Source of the DNA: an uncultured Porphyromonadaceae bacterium
Lineage (GTDB): Bacteria; Bacteroidota; Bacteroidia; Bacteroidales; Muribaculaceae
Length of the DNA stretch: 6,790 nucleotides
Direction of reading: 5' to 3'
NCBI GenBank assembly: GCA_905193395.1
Contig: CAJJOO010000078.1
Coordinates: 1 to 6,790, forward strand
Below, one piece after another: positions 1-5,436 of the stretch (position 1 is the stretch's first letter; every line of letters starts with the position of its first letter). Below the pieces are notes generated by a model, which was given only the letters and a program-made list of their open reading frames with translations, was not told the DNA's origin and did no database searches. The position numbers and the translations under genes are program-made.

Positions 1-1
1 T

Positions 2-970
2 CTCGAACGCCGCTACCCGGCTTTCGGTAACCTCTGCCCCCGCGACATCGCCAGCCGTGCAGCCAAAGAACGCTGCGACGCAGGCTATGGCGTAGGCACA
101 GGCAACGCCGTCTACCTCGACTTCAAATATGCCATCGACCGTCTGGGCGAAGATGTCGTGCGCGACCGCTACGGCAACCTCTTCGACATGTATCAGATGA
201 TTTCTGACGACAACCCCTACCACACCCCGATGATGATCTTCCCCGCAAGCCACTACACCATGGGCGGCATCTGGGTAGACTACGAACTCCAGACCTCTAT
301 CAAAGGCCTCTTCGCCATCGGCGAGTGCAACTTCTCTGACCACGGCGCCAACCGCCTCGGCGCATCTGCCCTCATGCAGGGTCTCGCCGACGGTTACTTC
401 GTTCTGCCCTACACCATGCAGAACTACCTCAGCGACCAGATCAAAGTGCCCCGCTTCTCGACATCGGCTCCCGAATTCGACAAGGCCGAACAGGGCGTCC
501 GCGACCGCATCGCCAAACTCATGGCCATCAAGGGCACCAAATCACCCGACGAAATCCACAAACGTCTCGGTCATGTGATGTGGAACCTCGTCGGCATGGG
601 CCGCACACTCCAGGGCCTCGTCAAAGCCGTCGACGAAATCGAAGAAGTACGCAAAGAATTCTACAGCGACCTGCGCATCGTGGGCAGCGCCGACGACCTC
701 AACACCGAGCTCGAAAAGGCCCTGCGCCTCGAAGACTTCCTCGTCATCGCCAAGATGATGGCCATCGACGCCCTCAACCGCAACGAATCGTGCGGCGCCC
801 ACTTCCGCGAAGAATATCAGACAGCCGACGGCGAAGCACAGCGTAACGACGCCGACTACATGTATGTCAGCTGCTGGAAGTATACCGGCGACAACGAGAA
901 GCCCATTCTGATCAAAGAGCCCCTCAAATACGAGGCTATCCAGGTTCAGACACGTAACTATAAATCTTAA
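2..970 (+). CDS. frdA: Fumarate reductase / succinate dehydrogenase flavoprotein subunit, C-terminal half (5' end outside window)
   Basis: This is the FAD-carrying catalytic subunit of the membrane fumarate reductase/succinate dehydrogenase. It interconverts fumarate and succinate on the cytoplasmic face, and in anaerobic Bacteroidales mainly makes succinate. The frame is open from base 2, so the gene enters from upstream; 322 residues are visible, about half of a typical 600-650-residue subunit. In fragment numbering, CPRDIASRA carries the expected active-site Arg (R14, equivalent to E. coli FrdA R287). HYTMGG carries the substrate-binding His (H84), and HGANRLGASAL carries the second substrate Arg (R118) and FAD contacts. 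The helical C-terminal domain follows and ends at TAA 968-970. An internal GTG at 158 is not the real start, because conserved sequence precedes it. The iron-sulfur subunit follows after 30 bp. Members of this group are annotated as either frdA or sdhA, and sequence alone does not settle the physiological direction. Confidence 0.96.
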   Translation, partial: LERRYPAFGNLCPRDIASRAAKERCDAGYGVGTGNAVYLDFKYAIDRLGEDVVRDRYGNLFDMYQMISDDNPYHTPMMIFPASHYTMGGIWVDYELQTSIKGLFAIGECNFSDHGANRLGASALMQGLADGYFVLPYTMQNYLSDQIKVPRFSTSAPEFDKAEQGVRDRIAKLMAIKGTKSPDEIHKRLGHVMWNLVGMGRTLQGLVKAVDEIEEVRKEFYSDLRIVGSADDLNTELEKALRLEDFLVIAKMMAIDALNRNESCGAHFREEYQTADGEAQRNDADYMYVSCWKYTGDNEKPILIKEPLKYEAIQVQTRNYKS

Positions 971-1000
971 TGGCGACGACGCCTCAATAATTCATTGATT

Positions 1001-1756
1001 ATGGAAAAAACTATCAGCGTAAATCTGAAAATCTGGCGTCAACGCGGTCCCAAAGAAAAAGGCTGCTTTGCCACCTACCATCTTGACAATGTTTCGACCG
1101 ACAGCAGCTTCCTCGAAATGCTCGACATGCTCAACCAGCAGCTCGTAGAGCAGAACGAAGAGCCCGTCGTCTTCGACAACGACTGCCGCGAAGGCATCTG
1201 CGGCATGTGCTCGCTCTATATCAACGGACACCCCCACGGACCCGTCCAGGGCATCACGACCTGCCAGCTCCACATGCGCAAATTCAACGATGGCGACACA
1301 ATCACGATCGAACCCTGGCGTTCAGCCGCCTTCCCCGTGATCCGCGACCTCATCGTCGACCGCAACGCCTTCGATAAAATCCAGCAGGCCGGCGGCTACG
1401 TGTCGTTCAACTGCGGCGGTGCGCCCGACGCCAACGACACCCCCATCTCAAAAGAGATCGCCGACATGGCCATGGACTCTGCCACCTGCATCGGCTGCGG
1501 CGCCTGCGTCGCTGCCTGCAAGAACGGCTCGGCCATGCTCTTCGTTTCGGCCAAGGTCAGCCAGTTTGCCCTCCTGCCCCAGGGTCAGGTTGAACGTCGC
1601 CGTCGCGCTCGCGCCATGGTCAAGAAGATGGACGAACTCGGCTTCGGCAACTGCACCAACACCGGTGCCTGCGCCGCCGAATGTCCCAAATCCATCCCCC
1701 TGAGCAACATCGCACGCCTCAACCGCGAGTTCATCAACGCCAAGTGCAGCGAATAA
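1001..1756 (+). CDS. frdB: Fumarate reductase / succinate dehydrogenase iron-sulfur subunit
   Basis: This 251-residue subunit passes electrons between the FAD subunit and the quinone-binding membrane subunit through three iron-sulfur clusters. All ligands are present. The N-terminal plant-ferredoxin-like domain has C62, C67 and C70 in CREGICGMC plus C88 for [2Fe-2S]. The C-terminal domain has C163, C166, C169 and C173 in [11 protein letters not shown], and C218, C224 and C228 in [12 protein letters not shown]. By E. coli FrdB precedent, C163/C166/C169/C228 bind [4Fe-4S] and C173/C218/C224 bind [3Fe-4S]. The residue after C173 is Lys rather than the common Pro. ATG 1001 (MEKTISVN) was chosen over an in-frame TTG at 995, which adds only two residues. 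No Shine-Dalgarno is evident, as is usual in Bacteroidota. The gene is co-directional with the flavoprotein gene 30 bp upstream and is followed by a strong terminator, so it is the last gene of the operon. It could equally be called sdhB. Confidence 0.97.
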   Translation: MEKTISVNLKIWRQRGPKEKGCFATYHLDNVSTDSSFLEMLDMLNQQLVEQNEEPVVFDNDCREGICGMCSLYINGHPHGPVQGITTCQLHMRKFNDGDTITIEPWRSAAFPVIRDLIVDRNAFDKIQQAGGYVSFNCGGAPDANDTPISKEIADMAMDSATCIGCGACVAACKNGSAMLFVSAKVSQFALLPQGQVERRRRARAMVKKMDELGFGNCTNTGACAAECPKSIPLSNIARLNREFINAKCSE

Positions 1757-1791
1757 TCCGCTCCACGGCGCAACCCGCCTGAAGATACCCC

Positions 1792-1826
1792 GCACCCCGA
1801 CGGCCCCGGCCGCCGGGGTGCTTTTT
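1792..1826 (+). terminator. Intrinsic terminator of the fumarate reductase operon
   Basis: A GC-rich hairpin begins 35 bp after the frdB stop. GCACCCC (1792-1798) pairs with GGGGTGC (1815-1821), and CGGC (1801-1804) pairs with GCCG (1809-1812) around a four-base loop. One mismatch (A1800/C1813) interrupts an otherwise continuous stem. Five T residues follow at 1822-1826. This is a textbook Rho-independent terminator and separates the respiratory operon from the secreted-protein genes. Confidence 0.9.
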
Positions 1827-1875
1827 CATCAAAATGTTAAAATTTCCACTTTTTCACGTTTTTTATTTCATTTTG

Positions 1876-1906
1876 TTGTGCCGATAAACAAATTTTCATA
1901 AATTTG
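1876..1906 (+). promoter_or_regulatory. Putative Bacteroidota sigma-ABfr-type promoter
   Basis: TAAATTTG at 1899-1906 matches the Bacteroidota -7 consensus TAnnTTTG exactly. A TTG at 1876-1878, within TTTTGTTGTG, lies 20 bp upstream and fits the -33 element. The surroundings (1827-1935) are markedly AT-rich compared with the flanking genes. Transcription would start around 1911-1914 and leave a leader of roughly 22-25 nt before ATG 1936. It sits directly after a terminator and before the first secreted-protein gene, which is where a promoter is expected. No operator-like repeat was seen. Confidence 0.65.
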
Positions 1907-1935
1907 CCGCCGGTATACACATTTCCATTATTTCT

Positions 1936-2991
1936 ATGAAAAAACTTTACACACTGTTATCCGTTTCCGTCCTCCTCTCCCTCGGTGCCACGGCTGCTCC
2001 TGTCAAGGTCGCACGTCACGCCGCCGGCGCCAATGCGCCCGTCGTGCTCCCGGCAACCGACGTTACCGCCACATCGTTCACCGCAAACTGGAAACCATTT
2101 GCCGGCGCCGACCTCTATCAGGTCACCTGCTACGAACCCATCAAGGTATCCAAAGCCGGAACCCACACCATCCTCAGCGAGAGTTTCGATATGGTGAAAC
2201 TCGGCACCTTCCAGTCGCCCGAGGCCTACGCCGACATGTACGTCGACCTCGATGACCTCGACATGGTCTCCACCCCCGACTGGGGCGCCTCCCTTCCCGT
2301 CTTTGCCGCAGGCATGGTCAGCGGCATCGTCTACTCGCCCTATATCGACCTGACGAACAACGACGGCAAATTCACCATCCATCTGGGCCTCTGCGGCTAT
2401 AGCGGCGGCATGGTGCGCATCGAATCCCACGGAACCGATGTCCAGACCAAGGACGTGACCCTCACCACAACCGGCTACAACACCTTCGACCTCGAATTCA
2501 CCAACGGCGTCCACGACACATTCATCACCGTAACAGACTACGGCCAGGCCAACGACACCGAAGGCCTCTATGCCGACTACTACGACTTCCTCGACGACAT
2601 CACCATCACCCAGGAACTCCAGGCCGGCGACACCTATCTCCGTCTCATAGAATACTTCGAGACCGAAGAAGGCTCCGGCGTCACATCCCACACCTTCAGC
2701 GACATGAAATACCTCAACAGCGCCCCCGAAGTGGCATACGACGTCATGGCTATCTCCGTCTACTATCCCGACCCCGAGGATCCCTACGACTACGACATCA
2801 CCTATTCGCCCTTCTCGGCCCTTGAACGCGTATCCCTGCGCAACGGCATCGCCGACATCGACGCCGACGCCCCCGCCGACGCTCCCGCACTCTGGTTCAA
2901 CCTCGGCGGCATGCAGATCGACGACCACTCCGCTCCCGGCATCTACATCCGCCGTCAGGGTAACACCGCCACCAAGGTCGTTGTAAAATAA
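1936..2991 (+). CDS. Secreted protein with FN3-like and choice-of-anchor-J-like beta-sandwich regions and a Bacteroidales C-terminal tail
   Basis: This is a 351-residue exported protein with no recognisable enzyme motif. Residues 1-20 form a signal peptide (MKK, a Leu/Val/Ser core, then GATA|A or ATAA|P) with no lipobox Cys, so it is not a lipoprotein. Residues about 35-67 look like the start of a fibronectin type III domain (VTATSFTANW, GADLYQVTCYEP). Residues about 80-225 resemble the choice-of-anchor J / cleaved-adhesin beta-sandwich: SESFD start, then SGIVYSPYIDLTNNDGKFTI, then strand-rich sequence ending in DFLDDITIT. Residues 230-300 could be the remaining FN3 strands, which would mean the sandwich is inserted within the FN3 fold; this is an inference. 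Residues 304-351 are the tail shared with the next secreted genes. ATG 1936 follows the putative promoter by a short leader. A binding or adhesion role at the cell surface is plausible, but the ligand is unknown. Confidence 0.88.
   Translation: MKKLYTLLSVSVLLSLGATAAPVKVARHAAGANAPVVLPATDVTATSFTANWKPFAGADLYQVTCYEPIKVSKAGTHTILSESFDMVKLGTFQSPEAYADMYVDLDDLDMVSTPDWGASLPVFAAGMVSGIVYSPYIDLTNNDGKFTIHLGLCGYSGGMVRIESHGTDVQTKDVTLTTTGYNTFDLEFTNGVHDTFITVTDYGQANDTEGLYADYYDFLDDITITQELQAGDTYLRLIEYFETEEGSGVTSHTFSDMKYLNSAPEVAYDVMAISVYYPDPEDPYDYDITYSPFSALERVSLRNGIADIDADAPADAPALWFNLGGMQIDDHSAPGIYIRRQGNTATKVVVK
2845..2988 (+). other. C-terminal tail motif, copy 1
   Basis: This segment encodes residues 304-351 of the first secreted protein. 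It starts with GIADIDAD, passes through an Ala/Asp/Pro-rich spacer to WFNLGG, and ends with APGIYIRRQGN and a Lys-terminated strand (KVVVK). The pattern (aromatic)-N-L-x-G, then G-I-Y-I and a basic end, is common at C-termini of exported Bacteroidales proteins. It resembles a short version of the type IX secretion sorting domain, although whether it acts as a sorting signal here is unproven. Confidence 0.8.
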
Positions 2992-3091
2992 AAAATCTCC
3001 GCTTCCGGCCTCCTGGGAAGCCCCGGCGTTTCCCCGGCCGCCGATACGCCTATCCATACATTCCACACACATTCATTTCCACACACTCTCT
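2992..3091 (+). other. Intergenic spacer without a clear promoter or terminator
   Basis: The 100 bp between the first two secreted-protein genes contain no TAnnTTTG element. There is a weak 6-bp hairpin (GCTTCC 3001-3006 with GGAAGC 3016-3021), but no T-tract follows it. The last 40 bp are a C/A/T-rich, G-poor leader (CCACACAC, CATTTCC) running into CTCTATGAAG. This supports, without proving, co-transcription of the two genes. Confidence 0.4.
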
Positions 3092-3937
3092 ATGAAGAAA
3101 CTTCTACTCACCACCGCACTGCTTGCAACCGCACTGGCCGGTTACGCCCAGGACCCCGCCGGCATCCGCGAATGTAACGTTGGCAACTTCGAGAACCCAG
3201 CCGAACATCTCTACGACGGCTCCTTCTACCAGCGCTCGCCCTTCCAGTTCTACACCAAATACACCGGCTCGCAGTTCATCTACCCCGCCTCGATGCTCAA
3301 ACAGATTGCCGACGACAACGGCTCCATCACCGAGGTCATTTTCAAATACGGCGACAACGGCTCAACTGCCTGGATCACCGCCAAACTCAACCTCTTCATC
3401 CAGAACTACGAACCCTCCGAATTCGAGAAACAGGCCGAGGGCGACCAGTACTACTGGTGCACGTTCGACAACTCCGCCCCCTCATCCACCCTCGACTACG
3501 AAGTCGAACTCTACTACTACGAAGACGAGGAAATCCACTTCGTGCTCGACCGTCCCCTGCTCTACGACGGCCACAACCTCCTCATCACCGTCTGGAGCGA
3601 GGTGACCAACGGCCAGGAAGCACAGGCCATGCAGCAGTATGTCGTTGAGACCGACCGCTACACCAACATGAACATGGCCTCCGACCGCGACTCCGAAACC
3701 TTCGAGCGCATCTACGACACCGGCCTCCAGTTCCCCTACATGGGCCCCATGAAATACGTGCCCATCGCCAAATTCCGCTACACCACCGGTGATGGCATCA
3801 CATCGGCCGCCACAACGGCCGCCGATGCCCCCGCCACACTCTACAACCTCCAGGGACAGACCGTGACAGGCACCCCTGCACCCGGACTCTATATCCGCCG
3901 CCAGGGCGACACTGCCACCAAAGTCTATATCAAATAA
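3092..3937 (+). CDS. Secreted single-domain beta-sandwich-like protein with Bacteroidales C-terminal tail
   Basis: This is a 281-residue exported protein of unknown function. Residues 1-19 are a signal peptide (MKKLLLTTALLATALAGYA|Q). Residues about 40-230 form one domain that aligns by eye with the two tandem domains encoded downstream. Shared landmarks are SQFIYPASML near the start, a strand pair ITEVIFKY / AKLNLFIQNYEPSEF, and RPLLYDGHNLLITV in the second half. The domain belongs to a kind of beta-rich module recurrent in secreted Bacteroidales proteins; no family name is assigned with confidence and no catalytic motif is visible. Residues 235-281 are the shared tail (LYNLQGQ, GLYIRRQGD, KVYIK). 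Composition is GC-rich, like the genes upstream. The start is set by the signal peptide and the CTCTATGAAG context. A surface or extracellular binding role is inferred only from export and fold type. Confidence 0.88.
   Translation: MKKLLLTTALLATALAGYAQDPAGIRECNVGNFENPAEHLYDGSFYQRSPFQFYTKYTGSQFIYPASMLKQIADDNGSITEVIFKYGDNGSTAWITAKLNLFIQNYEPSEFEKQAEGDQYYWCTFDNSAPSSTLDYEVELYYYEDEEIHFVLDRPLLYDGHNLLITVWSEVTNGQEAQAMQQYVVETDRYTNMNMASDRDSETFERIYDTGLQFPYMGPMKYVPIAKFRYTTGDGITSAATTAADAPATLYNLQGQTVTGTPAPGLYIRRQGDTATKVYIK
3209..3781 (+). repeat. Beta-domain module, copy A (GC-rich version)
   Basis: This encodes about residues 40-230 of the second secreted protein. It aligns with the downstream modules at three places: (S/Y)xxQ-x-I-Y near the N-terminus, the strand ending N-x-x-(P)-x-x-F, and Y-(D/A/E)-G-x-x-L-L/V-x-T. 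Here the last is YDGHNLLIT. Similarity is at protein level only, and boundaries are approximate. Confidence 0.65.
3794..3934 (+). other. C-terminal tail motif, copy 2
   Basis: This encodes residues 235-281 of the second secreted protein: GITSA, a short Ala/Thr/Pro spacer, LYNLQGQ, then PAPGLYIRRQGDTATK and KVYIK. The final 16 residues match copy 1 except for conservative changes, and the DNA is also close (TATATCCGCCGCCAGGG here, TACATCCGCCGTCAGGG in copy 1). This points to shared ancestry or gene conversion at the 3' ends. Confidence 0.8.
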
Positions 3938-3959
3938 TTATCTATAAGACAACCAAACC

Positions 3960-4002
3960 GGGAGCGGACACCGCCGCTCATCAGCTCGCCCTGTCCGCTC
4001 CC
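3960..4002. repeat. Perfect 11-bp inverted repeat between genes
   Basis: GGGAGCGGACA (3960-3970) is the exact reverse complement of TGTCCGCTCCC (3992-4002), separated by 21 bases. The RNA would form a very stable stem 22 bp after the preceding stop codon. No T-tract follows on the plus strand (AAATCAAGAAAAA comes next), so it is not a classical intrinsic terminator. It could be a transcript 3'-end stabiliser, an attenuating hairpin or a protein-binding palindrome. The remaining 30 bp to ATG 4033 contain no TAnnTTTG promoter match. Confidence 0.7.
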
Positions 4003-4032
4003 AAATCAAGAAAAACATCAAATTTCAATCCT

Positions 4033-4851
4033 ATGAAAAAGCAATTATTGACAGCCATCCTCGCGCTGGCCTCCCTCGCCGCCACGGCAGCCACCGGCTC
4101 CGGCACATTCTACCTCGGCGGCCAAAGCAAGTGGGATGGATATGGATCTGGCTCTAATCCTCTTGCAAGTGAAAGTGTCCCCTTTATTTCGACAAATACC
4201 TACTCATCATGTCAGGCAATCCTCACGTCTGATGCACTCACCTCAATTGTGCCAACAACGGCAGCAGACGGAACTACAACATATGCCAACATAAAAACTT
4301 TGACGATTAAGGCATACTCCAATGCATTTTATGGCTGTTACGGTGGTGATGGATCCCTTGACATAACCCTATATGTAGAAAACATGGACCCAGCCTCATT
4401 TCCCAAAAAAGGTTCGGATTTCACCTGGCATCCATTCTCAACCGAAAATCCGATTAAAGTCTCCATTCCCGCAACAGAAGTGCCTGCTGACGAAACTTTC
4501 GACATCTCATTCACACTGCCGGAAGAATTAAAATACGCTGGTCAGGGACTATTGCTCACTTTCTTTACTGAAAACACTTGCGAATTCTATGGCGAAATAA
4601 TGGATGCTGGCGTTTATACTGTTGCAATCTCCGGGTGCGCTTGCGCAATGGACTCAAAAGATAGTGCCCTTAATCCGATGACATCCGGAAATATTTCTCC
4701 TTCTGCGACTGTTCCCGACATAAAATTCGACTACGAACTTGTAGAGGAAAAAGCCGGCCCCTCCGTCACCCCGGGCGAAGCCACAACCGCCAGCATTGGA
4801 ACAAAGAAATCTCAAGAAATAGCAAATTTACCCGGAACAAATATCTCGTAA
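4033..4851 (+). CDS. N-terminal part of the interrupted secreted protein (signal peptide plus domain copy B)
   Basis: As written this would give a 272-residue exported protein. Residues 1-20 are a signal peptide (MKKQLLTAILALASLAATAA, cut near TA|A or AA|T). Residues 24-236 are one beta-domain with CQAILTSDAL, IKTLTIKAYSN, DITLYVENMDPASF and YAGQGLLLTF as landmarks. Residues 239-253 are a flexible linker (AGPSVTPGEATTA). The last 18 residues (IGTKKSQEIANLPGTNIS) look like the opening strand of the next domain, so the stop cuts into a domain instead of following a finished one. The product lacks the C-terminal tail found in both upstream secreted proteins, so it might be exported to the periplasm without surface delivery. 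ATG 4033 is supported by the signal peptide and the TTTCAATCCTATGAAAAAG context. Confidence 0.7.
   Translation: MKKQLLTAILALASLAATAATGSGTFYLGGQSKWDGYGSGSNPLASESVPFISTNTYSSCQAILTSDALTSIVPTTAADGTTTYANIKTLTIKAYSNAFYGCYGGDGSLDITLYVENMDPASFPKKGSDFTWHPFSTENPIKVSIPATEVPADETFDISFTLPEELKYAGQGLLLTFFTENTCEFYGEIMDAGVYTVAISGCACAMDSKDSALNPMTSGNISPSATVPDIKFDYELVEEKAGPSVTPGEATTASIGTKKSQEIANLPGTNIS
4102..4740 (+). repeat. Beta-domain module, copy B (AT-rich version)
   Basis: This encodes about residues 24-236 of the interrupted protein. It aligns by eye with copies A and C: CQAIL near the start, KTLTIKAYSN, DITLYVENMDPASFPKKGSDF, and YAGQGLLLTF. A sampled block (4141-4200) is 42% GC, compared with about 58% in a block of copy A, and it uses ATA, CTA and other codons that are rare in the neighbouring genes. 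Confidence 0.65.
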
Positions 4852-5436
4852 AATCTGCAGGGATATTACTATCCTACAACCATTTCACAAGTTATATATA
4901 CTCCGACTGAACTTGGTGAACTCTATAAAATCGATGCAAATGGAACAACCAAAGCAGAGATTTCTTCGCTGACCTTTTTCATTGATGGGGCAGCCGGGGT
5001 CAACTACGAAGGTTCGTTTGAGGTCACTGTCTACGCACACAATCAAGAAGGTCTTACATTTCCGATAAAAAACAGCAAACCACAATGGATTGACTATTCT
5101 TCTGATGTTAAAGGCACCGGAACACCTGATCTTACATCTGAAGAATGGTTTGGAATGTTCAATTTTTATCAGGAAGGGGGATGTCTTCCTGTAACTGTAA
5201 CTTTCGACGAACCTATTATTTATGAAGGCAAAGGTCTTGTTTTGACTTTTGTTACCAACAGTACCATATCTGATAATATGGAAAGTGGAAGTGATTTGAT
5301 TACCGGTTCCTATGTTTTCAGTTCGACCGATGGTAATCACCATTCTGGCGTAATTGCCGGCAAATCAGTCACAGCCACCGGAGAACTTTCTAATCCTCGG
5401 AACTATCTTCCCTACCTTGAAATCGGTTACACACCG
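4795..5436 (+). repeat. Beta-domain module, copy C (AT-rich, contains the stop codon)
   Basis: This module begins at about IGTKKSQEIANLPGTNIS, is interrupted by TAA 4849-4851, and continues with NLQGYYYPTTISQVIYTP, SSLTFFID, FEVTVYAHNQEGLTFP and YEGKGLVLTF, ending around YLPYLEIGYTPL. Two sampled blocks are 35% GC (4861-4920) and 33% GC (5221-5280), the lowest in the coding part of the window. Boundaries are approximate. Confidence 0.65.

Noticed and set aside
995..1000. TTG at 995 as the start of the iron-sulfur subunit
   Set aside because: It adds only Met-Ile before a normal ATG at 1001, where family members are expected to begin.
3000..3040. Hairpins between the first two secreted-protein genes as a terminator
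   Set aside because: The stems are 4-6 bp and no T-run follows; the sequence is simply GC-rich.
1957..3072. Long minus-strand open frame (371 codons) opposite the first secreted-protein gene
   Set aside because: Its translation is a Gly/Val/Asp-rich string without motifs, as expected from the complement of a C-ending, GC-rich coding frame. The plus strand has a signal peptide, domain-like structure and the conserved tail.
4885..5343. Minus-strand open frame (152 codons) in the AT-rich area
   Set aside because: The plus-strand frame here aligns with two other copies of a domain, which fixes the coding strand. The minus product shows no recognisable features.
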